Source: Hamadaea tsunoensis DSM 44101 (GTDB taxonomy: Bacteria; Actinomycetota; Actinomycetes; Mycobacteriales; Micromonosporaceae). From it: 64,000 nucleotides of DNA. How positions within the stretch are numbered: the first letter of the stretch is position 1; each line of letters opens with the position of its first letter. Made by a program: the position numbers and the translations under genes. The stretch spans positions 124,001-188,000 of the forward strand of contig NZ_AUAX01000004.1 of NCBI RefSeq assembly GCF_000428945.1, given 5' to 3'. This document shows, in pieces, positions 8,507-15,994 of the stretch. Below the pieces are notes generated by a model, which worked only from the letters and a program-made list of their open reading frames with translations, searched no databases and had not been told where the DNA came from.

Positions 8507-10071
8507 GGGGCGTCCACCAGCACGCGCGCTCCGAAGCCGGGAACGTGCACGTCAGCCCCGCCCACCACCGTGTACGCCGGGTCGAGGACGTCGGTCAGCA
8601 GGCGTCCGTCGAGCAACTGTCCCGCTGGGACGGTGGCCTTCCGCGGTTCGCCGCTGGTGTTCAGCACCACGAGGACTTCCTGCGTGTCGGTGTGGCGGCT
8701 GAACGCGTACAGGCCGGGGCCGTCGGGGTCGGCGTACCGGGGCGCCTGCCGGCCGCGGCGCAGGGCCGGCCACTCCGCGCGTACGCCGAGCAGGCGGCGG
8801 GTCCAGTCGAAGGTCGCGCTGCCGGTGTCGAACCGGTCGCCGGTGGAACTGGGGGACACGAACGCGCCGTCGGCGAACATGTCCTCGCGGTTGTGCGGCG
8901 ACGCGCGATCGGCCGAGCATTCGCGTTCCAGCCGCTGGGTGGGCTGGCGGAAACCCTGCTCGGTGCCGTAGTAGAGCATCGGCAGACCGGTGGAGAAGAG
9001 GAGGAACGCCGTCGCCACCGCGAGCCGCCCGGTGGGTTCGCCGTCGCGCAGGAACCGGTAGACGTCATGGTTGTCGATGAATCGGACGCTGCGGTCGTGC
9101 GCGGTCCCGCCCCAGGCGGCCCGGGCGGTCAGCAGGCTGCGTTCCAGGTCGGTGGTGGGCGCCTGGCCGTGCAGGGCCCAGCTCTGCCGCCGGTACTCGG
9201 GGTAGTTGTAGACCGTGTCGATGCCCAGTCGCAGGCAGTCGGCGATCGGCTGGTCGTCGGTGGCGGAGTACTCGCCGAGGATCAGGAAGTCGGCCTTCCC
9301 GAGCCCGGCCGCGTACGCCTTCACCTCGGTGGTCAGCCGCGTGACGAAGGCGGGTTCGAGGTGGCGGATGGCGTCGATCCGGAAACCGTCCACGTCGGTC
9401 GCGGCGATCCACCACTTCGCGACGGTGACGAGCAGGTCCGCGGTCCGCGGGTCCTCGCTGGCCAGCCGCCGCAGACCGGGCGGGAAGTCGCCGCGGACGG
9501 CCTGGTCGGGGTGCTTCCAGTCGTGGATCACGCCGCGCCGGGTGAACCGCCGCGGATCGGCGAACTCGGCCGGCCCGACTTCGGCGGCCAGCTCGTCCAC
9601 GGTGGCCGGTTCGGCGCGGAAGTGGTCGCCGTCGGCGTACTCGAAGATCCGGTCCATGTGGTTGACGACCAGATCGAGCAGGACGCGCTGCCCGCGCCGG
9701 TGGGCCTGGTCGACCAGCTCGACGAGATCGTCGAGCGTGCCCAGGTGCGGGTCGACGCGGGTGAGGTGCAGCGGGCCGTAGTGGTGGTAGCAGCCGGGGG
9801 CGGCGAGGGTGACCGGTGACAGCTGGAGCAGGGTGACGCCGAGCGTGCGCAGGTAGTCGAGCCGGGCGGTGACGCCGGGCAGGTTGCCGCCGTGCCGGGT
9901 CTCCCCGTGCGCCGGATCCCCGTGCGTACGCCGGAACCGGTCGTGCGCGAACCGGTCGACGAGGATCGAGTAGCCGACCTCGTCGCGCCAGTCCACCGGC
10001 GACGGATGGTACGCGCGCCCGCCGTCGGGCAGCTCCAGCGCGGCGAGCCGGTCCGGTTCCCGCAGCGGCAT
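8503..10071 (-). CDS. GH13 alpha-amylase-family enzyme, cytoplasmic
   Basis: A 522-aa glycoside hydrolase family 13 protein without a signal peptide. The conserved regions are visible: DLVVNHMD (region I), VDGFRIDAIRH (nucleophile D233), ILGEYS (acid/base E267) and RFIDNHD (D336), followed by a C-terminal beta domain. I chose the ATG at 10069-10071 because an AGGA box lies just upstream; a longer frame reaches 10134 but has no better site. It is the promoter-proximal gene of the leftward operon and overlaps the GlgE-like gene by 4 bp. It could trim or transfer malto-oligosaccharides inside the cell, either to supply acceptors or to recycle the product. The exact specificity cannot be read from the sequence. 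Confidence 0.88.
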   Translation of the reverse strand: MPLREPDRLAALELPDGGRAYHPSPVDWRDEVGYSILVDRFAHDRFRRTHGDPAHGETRHGGNLPGVTARLDYLRTLGVTLLQLSPVTLAAPGCYHHYGPLHLTRVDPHLGTLDDLVELVDQAHRRGQRVLLDLVVNHMDRIFEYADGDHFRAEPATVDELAAEVGPAEFADPRRFTRRGVIHDWKHPDQAVRGDFPPGLRRLASEDPRTADLLVTVAKWWIAATDVDGFRIDAIRHLEPAFVTRLTTEVKAYAAGLGKADFLILGEYSATDDQPIADCLRLGIDTVYNYPEYRRQSWALHGQAPTTDLERSLLTARAAWGGTAHDRSVRFIDNHDVYRFLRDGEPTGRLAVATAFLLFSTGLPMLYYGTEQGFRQPTQRLERECSADRASPHNREDMFADGAFVSPSSTGDRFDTGSATFDWTRRLLGVRAEWPALRRGRQAPRYADPDGPGLYAFSRHTDTQEVLVVLNTSGEPRKATVPAGQLLDGRLLTDVLDPAYTVVGGADVHVPGFGARVLVDAP

Positions 10072-10156
10072 GGCGATCCTTTCGCGTCCCGACGAATGCG
10101 CTAATACATTGGCAACAGACGATTTATTTACCAATCACCAAACTCCGAGTGGGCCG

Positions 10157-10186
10157 AATCTACGACGGGCCGGGAACCTAGTCAAC
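10157..10186 (-). promoter_or_regulatory. Predicted leftward sigma70-type promoter overlapping a CTAGTCAAC motif
   Basis: On the minus strand TTGACT (10180-10185) is followed after exactly 17 nt by TAGATT (10157-10162), a good match to housekeeping -35 and -10 boxes. Transcription would start near 10150, leaving about an 80-nt leader before the GH13 gene. The -35 box lies inside the motif CTAGTCAAC (10178-10186), so a protein bound there would block the promoter. Confidence 0.6.
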
Positions 10187-10244
10187 CGCGACTGCAAGAG
10201 ATTTCCGAAATGCCCTGCAAGGACTGCCGGTTTGGCGACAAGCG

Positions 10245-10274
10245 TTGACAGGACTCTCGGCGCGTTCTTACGAT
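10245..10274 (+). promoter_or_regulatory. Predicted rightward promoter for the marR gene
   Basis: TTGACA (10245-10250) and TACGAT (10269-10274) are spaced by 18 nt on the plus strand. The predicted start near 10281 gives a leader of about 80 nt before the GTG at 10362. A second CTAGTCAAC motif (10296-10304) lies just downstream of this start, in a typical autorepressor position. Confidence 0.55.
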
Positions 10275-10294
10275 CGCGGTCAGCCAATTCGATG

Positions 10295-10311
10295 CCTAGT
10301 CAACAAATAGG
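10295..10311. promoter_or_regulatory. Candidate MarR operator (CCTA-N9-TAGG, containing CTAGTCAAC)
   Basis: The half sites CCTA and TAGG are inverted around a 9-nt centre, and the left part contains CTAGTCAAC. The same nonamer overlaps the leftward -35 box at 10178-10186 and occurs in reverse orientation at 22491-22499 upstream of the last GH13 gene. Binding by the adjacent MarR protein is an inference from position and recurrence. Confidence 0.4.
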
Positions 10312-10361
10312 TAATCGTCAATCATTGTTGTCCGGTGCGACGCGCGCCGTGGAGGTGACAA

Positions 10362-10814
10362 GTGGACCGGGCCGAACTCGCCGAGCGCATCTGCCAGACC
10401 GTGCAGGAGATCGGCGTCCTGCTGGACGACGGTGACCGCGGCGCCATGCGCGGCGCCGGACTCACCCCGGCCCACTTCAACCTGCTGCGGCAGCTCGCGC
10501 CCGACCGGCGGACCGGGCGGACCATCACCCGGCTCGCCGAGCTGACCCTGTGCACCCGGGGCAACGTCACCCGGCTCGTCCAGCGGCTCGTCGAGGCGGG
10601 CCTGGCCGAGATCCGGCCCGACCCCAGCGACCAGCGGCTGGTGCGGGTGTACCTGACCCCGATCGGCGCGGCCCGGCTGGCCGCCGCCGAGACCGAGCGG
10701 TCGGAGCTCAACGCGGCCCGGTTCGCCGAGTTCGGCGACCCGGCCGCGGCCGACCTGCTCGACCACCTCACCGGCCTCGTCCAGCACCTCCGCAAGCACC
10801 TCGCCCAGCGCTGA
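10362..10814 (+). CDS. MarR-family transcriptional regulator
   Basis: A 150-aa winged-helix protein of the MarR family. A strong GGAGGTG ribosome-binding site precedes the GTG start. The fold is readable as an N-terminal dimer helix, the recognition region ITRLAELTLCTRGNVTRLVQRL, the wing (DPSDQRLVRVYLTPIG) and C-terminal dimerisation helices. MarR proteins usually repress divergent promoters and are released by a small ligand. It is the first gene of the right arm and faces the leftward operon across a shared spacer. Control of both arms by a cluster intermediate, product or sugar signal is the simplest model. Confidence 0.9.
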   Translation: MDRAELAERICQTVQEIGVLLDDGDRGAMRGAGLTPAHFNLLRQLAPDRRTGRTITRLAELTLCTRGNVTRLVQRLVEAGLAEIRPDPSDQRLVRVYLTPIGAARLAAAETERSELNAARFAEFGDPAAADLLDHLTGLVQHLRKHLAQR

Positions 10815-10915
10815 CGTCTCCCAGCGCGGGGCGCACCACCACATCCACCGCACCCACCGCACCACGAGGCTTCCGCCCACACCTGACGCCCCGCGATTTA
10901 CTCGAAGGAGTAATG

Positions 10916-13084
10916 ATGCAGCGACCGTCCCGTCGCCGCGTGCTGTCCGCAGCGTCCGCCGCAGTTCTGCTGGCGACCTTCGGCGCAGCCGCGGTCGGTC
11001 ACGCCGACGCACCGGTGAGCAACCGGTCCAGCCTCAAGCAGGACCTCTGCTACCAGATCGTCACCGACCGCTTCAACAACGGCGACACGAGCAACGACAA
11101 CCCGGCCAAGAGCCCGGGCCTGTACGACTCGACGAAGACCAACTGGAAGGAATACTGGGGCGGGGACTTCGCCGGCATCCAGGCCAAGCTGACGTACCTG
11201 AAGAACATGGGCGTCACGTCGATCTGGATCTCGCCGCACACCGACAACATCGACGTCCCGGTCAGCTACAGCGGCGTGACCAACACCGGCTACCACGGCT
11301 ACTGGACGCGGGACTTCAAGAAGACCGAGGAGCACTTCGGCTCGCTCACGGACTTCGACAACCTGATCGCCGCGGCGCACACGGCCGGTATCAAGGTCAT
11401 CATGGATTGGGCGCCGAACCACTCCAGCCCGGCCAGCTCGACCGACGCCACGTTCGCCGACAACGGCGCCCTGTACGACAACGGGACGCTGGTCGCCAAG
11501 TACGGCTCGGACCCCAACGGCGTCTTCCACCACAACGGCGGCATCACGAACTACGACGACCGCTACCAGGACCAGTACCTGAACATGGCCGACCTGGCCG
11601 ACCTGGAGCAGCAGAACACCACGGTCAACTCGCTGCTGAAGACCGACGCGAACTACTGGATGGACCGCGGCGTCGACGGCATCCGCATGGACGCCGTCAA
11701 GCACATGACCCCGGGCTGGCAGCAGTCGTTCGCCGACACCGTGCTCAACCACAAGGACACCACCCTCTTCGGTGAGTGGTACCTCGGCAGCCAGACCGAC
11801 GCGACCTACGACGCCAACGTCCGCTTCGCCAACACCAGCGGCATCTCGGTGCTCGACTTCTACATGAACATCGCGATGCGCAACGCGTTCGCGTACGGCG
11901 GGTCGATGTCGGCGCTCGACGCGGCCGTGACCAAGACCGGCACGGACTACAAGTACAAGGAAAACCTGGTCACGTTCCTCGACAACCACGACATGTCGCG
12001 GTTCCTGACGGCCAACAACAACAACTCGCTGCTGCAGCAGGCGATCGCGTTCATGATGACCCTGCGCGGTACGCCCTGCCTCTACTACGGCACCGAGCAG
12101 TACCTGCACAACGACACCAGCGGCGGCGGCGACCCGTACAACCGGCCGATGATGTCGAGCTGGTCGACGACCACGACGGCGTACCAGGAGATCGCGAAGC
12201 TGTCCGCGCTGCGCCAGTCCAACCCGGCGCTCGCGTACGGCACGCACCAGGAGCGCTGGATGAACAACGACGTCTACATCTACGAGCGCAAGTTCGGCAC
12301 CGACGTCGTGCTCACCGCCATCAACAAGGGCACGTCGAACTACTCGATCACCGGCCTGAACACGGCGATGCCGGCGGGCACCTACTCCGACCAGCTGACC
12401 GGCCTGCTCGGCGGCAGCAGCATCACGGTTTCTGCCGGCAGCGGCGGCAACAACCCCGTCAGCACGTTCACGCTGGCGGCGGGCAACACGGCGGTGTGGT
12501 CCTACAAGGCGGCCAGCGAGCCGTCGGCGCCGCTGATCGGCAGCGTCGGCCCGACGCTGACCCGGACCGGCAACACGATCACGGTCGAGGGCCGCGGCTT
12601 CGGCTCGTCCGGCACGCTCAAGGTCGGCGGCGTCACCGCCACCACCACGAGCTGGACCGCCAACCGGATCATCGGCACCGTGCCGAGCGGCGTCACCGCC
12701 GGAACCGCGTCGGTCACGGTGACCACGGGCGGTGGCACGAGCAACGGCTACGACGTCACCAACGAGACCGCGGCGCAGGTGCCGGTGACCTTCACGGTCA
12801 ACAACGCCTCACCGACCAGCCCCGGCGACAACATCTACCTCACCGGTAGCGTCGCCGAGCTCGGCAACTGGTCCACGAGCAAGAACATCGCCATCGGGCC
12901 GATGAACACGCCGAACTACCCGAACTGGTTCGTCACGGCGAGCGTGCCGGCGTGCACGACGATCCAGTTCAAGTTCGAGAAGATCACTTCCGGTGGCGTC
13001 GTCACCTGGGAGAACGGCTCGAACCACAGCTACACGACACCCTGCTCGGGCGTCGGCTCGACCACGGTCAGCTGGCAGTACTGA
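10916..13084 (+). CDS. Secreted CGTase-like GH13 enzyme with IPT and CBM20 domains
   Basis: A 722-aa exported protein with the A/B/C-E layout of cyclodextrin glucanotransferases. The signal peptide (residues 1-32) has a twin-arginine-like SRRRVL start and an A-x-A site near GHADA. The GH13 barrel follows, with predicted nucleophile D259, acid/base E287 and third carboxylate D358 (FLDNHD). An IPT/TIG domain lies at about 530-615 and a starch-binding CBM20 at about 620-722. AAGGAG stands 5 nt before the ATG used; another ATG lies one codon upstream. In acarbose producers the CGTase-like AcbD transfers acarviosyl units outside the cell. An analogous remodelling role is attractive here, but plain CGTase or maltogenic activity is equally possible. 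Confidence 0.9.
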   Translation: MQRPSRRRVLSAASAAVLLATFGAAAVGHADAPVSNRSSLKQDLCYQIVTDRFNNGDTSNDNPAKSPGLYDSTKTNWKEYWGGDFAGIQAKLTYLKNMGVTSIWISPHTDNIDVPVSYSGVTNTGYHGYWTRDFKKTEEHFGSLTDFDNLIAAAHTAGIKVIMDWAPNHSSPASSTDATFADNGALYDNGTLVAKYGSDPNGVFHHNGGITNYDDRYQDQYLNMADLADLEQQNTTVNSLLKTDANYWMDRGVDGIRMDAVKHMTPGWQQSFADTVLNHKDTTLFGEWYLGSQTDATYDANVRFANTSGISVLDFYMNIAMRNAFAYGGSMSALDAAVTKTGTDYKYKENLVTFLDNHDMSRFLTANNNNSLLQQAIAFMMTLRGTPCLYYGTEQYLHNDTSGGGDPYNRPMMSSWSTTTTAYQEIAKLSALRQSNPALAYGTHQERWMNNDVYIYERKFGTDVVLTAINKGTSNYSITGLNTAMPAGTYSDQLTGLLGGSSITVSAGSGGNNPVSTFTLAAGNTAVWSYKAASEPSAPLIGSVGPTLTRTGNTITVEGRGFGSSGTLKVGGVTATTTSWTANRIIGTVPSGVTAGTASVTVTTGGGTSNGYDVTNETAAQVPVTFTVNNASPTSPGDNIYLTGSVAELGNWSTSKNIAIGPMNTPNYPNWFVTASVPACTTIQFKFEKITSGGVVTWENGSNHSYTTPCSGVGSTTVSWQY

Positions 13085-13090
13085 CCCTCG

Positions 13091-13120
13091 GGTGCGGCCG
13101 CCGTCCGCGGCGGCCGCACC
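13091..13120 (+). terminator. Intrinsic hairpin after the CGTase-like gene
   Basis: A perfect 12-bp stem (GGTGCGGCCGCC with its complement) and a 6-nt loop lie 7 nt after the stop codon. There is no U-tract, as is common in actinobacteria. It should separate most transcription of the exported enzyme from the biosynthetic genes downstream. Confidence 0.8.
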
Positions 13121-13200
13121 ACCTCCTGGTGCGGCGGGCGACCGGCGGCTGCCGGCGTACGCGCGCTCCGACAGATGACTTCGACGCTCTGAGGACGACG

Positions 13201-14358
13201 ATGGCGAGACACGGCGTCGCGGCCGACCCGGACGGGTTCAGCCTGCGCAGCCCCGACGGGGTGGCCTACCGGGTGGACATCGAGCCCGGCGTGCTGCATC
13301 CGGCCAATCCCCGGCTCGCCGGCTACCTCGCCGACCGGCGGGTGCTGGCGTTCGCCGGGCCGACCGTCGACCGGCTCTACGGGGCCGACCTGCGCCGGTA
13401 CCTGTCGGCCTGGCTCGCCCCGGGCAGCTGGGACGTCCACGTCATCCCCACCGGCGAGCAGCACAAGACGATGGCCTCGGTCGAGCGGATCTGCGCCATC
13501 GCCAAGGAGAGCGGCCTCGACCGGCACGGCGTCATGCTCGCCCTCGGCGGCGGGATCGCCAGCGACATCGTCGGGTTCGCCGCCGCCGTCTACGCCCGCG
13601 GCATCCGGCACGTCAAGGTCAACACGACGCTCGTCGCGCAGGTGGACGTCGGCGTGGGGGTGAAGACGGGCGTCAACGCGTACGGGACGAAGAACATGCT
13701 CGGCGCGTACCATCCGCCGCACGGGTCGCTCAACGATCCCGGCTTCCTCGCGACCCTGCCCCGGCGGGAGATCGCCTGCGGGCTCGGCGAGATCGTGAAG
13801 ATGGCCGTCATCCGCGACGCCCGCCTCTTCGCGACCCTCGAACGCGACCCCGGTGTCTTCCAGCGGCCCGGCGGCGAGCACGACGACTACGTGCTGCGCC
13901 GGTCGATGGAGCTGATGCTCGAAGAGCTCTGCCCCAACCTGCGCGAGGTCGATCTCGCCCGGCTCGTCGACTTCGGACACACCTTCGGCCCCGCGATCGA
14001 GACCGACAGCGGCTACCGGATCGCCCACGGCGAGTCCGTCGCCATCGACATCGCCGTCTCCTGCCACCTGGCCCGCCGGCTCGGCCTCATCGACGCCGCC
14101 ACCTGCGCCCGCATCACCGGCCTGCTGCGCGCTCTCGGCCTGCCCGTCTACGACCCCGCCACCTGTACGCCCGACCGCCTGCACGCCGCCATGCGCTCCG
14201 CCTGGTCCCGGCGGGGCCGCCGGCTGCACCTGGTGGTCCCCGACGGCATCGGTTCGGCGGTCTTCATCGACGACCTCGAAGACGTCCCCGACAGCCTGCT
14301 CACCGCCGCCCTCGCCGACCTGGCCGCCGAGGCCCCGCTCGTGGGGGCGGTCCGATGA
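13201..14358 (+). CDS. Sugar phosphate cyclase, sedoheptulose-7-phosphate cyclase (EEVS/EVS-like) type
   Basis: A 385-aa protein of the dehydroquinate-synthase-like superfamily. The NAD-binding region has GEQHKT (85-90) and the GGG of ALGGGIASDIVGFAA (116-118). The active-site part contains VKTGVN (154-159), KNMLGAYHPP, EIVKMA (E197, K200), the metal ligand in DFGHTF (H260) and IAHGESVAI (H276). KTGVN, LGAYHPP and EELCPNLRE resemble enzymes that cyclise sedoheptulose 7-phosphate to 2-epi-5-epi-valiolone, 2-epi-valiolone or desmethyl-4-deoxygadusol, rather than aroB or 2-deoxy-scyllo-inosose synthase. The subtype is unresolved. GAGGA precedes the ATG. It is the probable committing step of a C7-cyclitol pathway and heads a tightly coupled eight-gene run. 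Confidence 0.85.
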   Translation: MARHGVAADPDGFSLRSPDGVAYRVDIEPGVLHPANPRLAGYLADRRVLAFAGPTVDRLYGADLRRYLSAWLAPGSWDVHVIPTGEQHKTMASVERICAIAKESGLDRHGVMLALGGGIASDIVGFAAAVYARGIRHVKVNTTLVAQVDVGVGVKTGVNAYGTKNMLGAYHPPHGSLNDPGFLATLPRREIACGLGEIVKMAVIRDARLFATLERDPGVFQRPGGEHDDYVLRRSMELMLEELCPNLREVDLARLVDFGHTFGPAIETDSGYRIAHGESVAIDIAVSCHLARRLGLIDAATCARITGLLRALGLPVYDPATCTPDRLHAAMRSAWSRRGRRLHLVVPDGIGSAVFIDDLEDVPDSLLTAALADLAAEAPLVGAVR

Positions 14359-14702
14359 TCCAGCGGCTGGCGGACCTCATGCGCACCGTCCACAACGATC
14401 ACGACGGCGTCGGCGCCCTGTACGCGTACCGGGCGTTCGACCGGGCGGCCAGTCCGAGCGGGATCGCGTTCATCGACCTCGTGATCCTGCCGCCGGGCAG
14501 CTCGGTCGGGCTGCACCGGCACGGCGACGACGAGGAGACCTACGTCATCCTGCGCGGCTCGGGCACGATGACCCTGGACGACGAGACGTTCCCGGTGACC
14601 GCCGGCGACCTGATCGCCAACCACGCGTACGGGCGGCACGGGCTGGTCAACGACGGCCATGAGGACCTGCACCTGCTCGTTTTCGAGAAGGCGCCCGCAT
14701 GA
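14355..14702 (+). CDS. Small single-domain cupin protein
   Basis: A 115-aa cupin_2-type beta-barrel with the metal-binding pattern HRHGDDEETY (His, His, Glu) and a second motif centred on HAYGRHGLVN. It overlaps the cyclase gene and the aminotransferase gene by 4 bp each, so the three are made together. Single-domain cupins in sugar-derived pathways can act as epimerases or isomerases, or have sensing roles. In this position isomerisation or epimerisation of the cyclised ketone would be sensible, since acarbose and validamycin pathways also need an epimerisation. No specific activity can be assigned from the sequence. Confidence 0.85.
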   Translation: MIQRLADLMRTVHNDHDGVGALYAYRAFDRAASPSGIAFIDLVILPPGSSVGLHRHGDDEETYVILRGSGTMTLDDETFPVTAGDLIANHAYGRHGLVNDGHEDLHLLVFEKAPA

Positions 14703-15994
14703 CCGGCCCGCGTACGCGTGAACTGCTCGCCCGGGAGGCCGCCCACCTCGCCCCCGGCGCGACGGACGAGGCCGAAGCGGGCGGGCGCGTCTTCGCGACC
14801 GGTGCAGGCAGCGTCCTGACCGATGTGGACGGACACGAGTACCTCGACTTCGCCGCCGGTACGCTGACCCAGTCCCTCGGCCACTGCCACCCGGACGTCG
14901 TCGCCGCCCTGACGCGGCAGGCGGGCCGGCTGTGGAACGTGCACGACAGCGCGACCGAGGACCGCGCGGCGCTCGGCGAACTCCTGTCCGCCCTGCTGCC
15001 CGAACACCTCGACACGTACGCGTACTTCAGCACCGGCGCGGAGGTCGTCGAGGCCGCGCTGCGGGTGGTCGCCGCCGTCGCCGAGCCCGGCCGCAACCGG
15101 ATCGGGGCGCTGCGCAACGGCTTCCACGGCAAGACGATGGGCGCCCGGATGCTCGTGCACTGGGACATCGGCCACCAGTCGTTCGCGGGCAACAGCATCC
15201 TCGGCTACTCGCCCTACTGCTACCGCTGCCCGCTCGGCCTGACCTATCCCAGCTGCGAGACGCGCTGCGCCGATCTCGTGGTCAAGCACGTCGCCACCAA
15301 GCCGCAGATCAGCGCGCTCGTCTTCGAACCCGTCCTCGGCGCGGGCGGCGTGATCGTCCCGCCGCCCGGCTACTGGGAGAAGATCGCCCAGGCGTGCCGG
15401 GACAACGGCGTCCTACTGGTCGCCGACGAGGTGCTCACCGGCGGCGGGCGTACGGGGGCGTTCCTGGCGTGCACCTGGCTCGGTGTCGAACCCGATCTCG
15501 TCCTGCTGGCCAAGGGACTCGGCTCGGGCTTCCCGTTCGCCGTCCTGGCCGGGCGCTCCGACCTGTTGCGCAGCCCCGAGGCGGCCGCCGCCGGGTCGAC
15601 CGCCTCCACGTTCGGCGGCAACCCGCTCGGCATCGCCGTCGCCCTCGCCACCCTCACCGTCCTGGACCGCGACGACCTGATCGCCCGCGCGGCCGCCCTC
15701 GGCGACAGGCTCGCCGCCGGCCTCGCCGAGCTGCGGGAACGGCACCCGATGATCGGCGACGTCCGCGGCGCCGGGCTGCTGTTCGGCCTCGAATTCGTCC
15801 GCGACCGCGAGACGCGTGAACCCGCGCCCGATCTCGCCCGCGCCGTCTACCGCGCGGCCCTCGACGCCGGGCTGCGTACCGCGCTGGGCGGGCACATCCT
15901 GCGCCTCGCGCCGCCGTTCACGCTCACCGACGACGAATTGGCCCAGGGCCTGGAGCGGCTCGACCGCGCGCTGCGCCAGGTCGGGCCGTGCTGA
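14699..15994 (+). CDS. Class III PLP-dependent aminotransferase
   Basis: A 431-aa fold-type I aminotransferase of class III. The PLP-binding residues are visible: STGAE (111-115), DEV (243-245) and the Schiff-base lysine in LLAKGLGSG (K272). The stretch YCYRCPLGLTYPSC is typical of the 4-aminobutyrate/ornithine aminotransferase branch. Its ATG overlaps the cupin stop and its own stop overlaps the next gene's GTG. In C7-cyclitol clusters an aminotransferase introduces the nitrogen, either on the cyclitol or on a 4-keto sugar. No dTDP-glucose synthase or dehydratase is visible here, which favours direct amination of a keto-cyclitol. Confidence 0.9.
   Translation: MTGPRTRELLAREAAHLAPGATDEAEAGGRVFATGAGSVLTDVDGHEYLDFAAGTLTQSLGHCHPDVVAALTRQAGRLWNVHDSATEDRAALGELLSALLPEHLDTYAYFSTGAEVVEAALRVVAAVAEPGRNRIGALRNGFHGKTMGARMLVHWDIGHQSFAGNSILGYSPYCYRCPLGLTYPSCETRCADLVVKHVATKPQISALVFEPVLGAGGVIVPPPGYWEKIAQACRDNGVLLVADEVLTGGGRTGAFLACTWLGVEPDLVLLAKGLGSGFPFAVLAGRSDLLRSPEAAAAGSTASTFGGNPLGIAVALATLTVLDRDDLIARAAALGDRLAAGLAELRERHPMIGDVRGAGLLFGLEFVRDRETREPAPDLARAVYRAALDAGLRTALGGHILRLAPPFTLTDDELAQGLERLDRALRQVGPC

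Larger units (their letters stand above)
10072..10361. promoter_or_regulatory. Divergent intergenic control region of the cyclitol cluster
   Basis: This 290-bp spacer is much more AT-rich than its surroundings and separates the leftward operon from the rightward marR gene. It contains the promoters and the CTAGTCAAC motifs listed separately. It also carries a palindrome CAATCATTG just before the marR start (around 10320-10328) and an AT-rich tract with TTGGCAAC and ACCAATCACCAA around 10108-10140. I see no small gene in it. It is the likely point at which both arms of the cluster are controlled. Confidence 0.7.

Noticed and set aside
10825-10895. Inverted CGCGGGGCG/CGCCCCGCG between the marR and CGTase-like genes
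   Set aside because: Arms of 9 bp separated by 53 nt of C-rich sequence are not convincing as a terminator or riboswitch; chance in GC-rich DNA is likely.
13201-14358. Assignment of the cyclase as ordinary 3-dehydroquinate synthase (aroB)
   Set aside because: The KTGVN/KNMLGAYHPP and EELCPNLRE motifs and the biosynthetic neighbours fit secondary-metabolism S7P cyclases; shikimate genes are absent.
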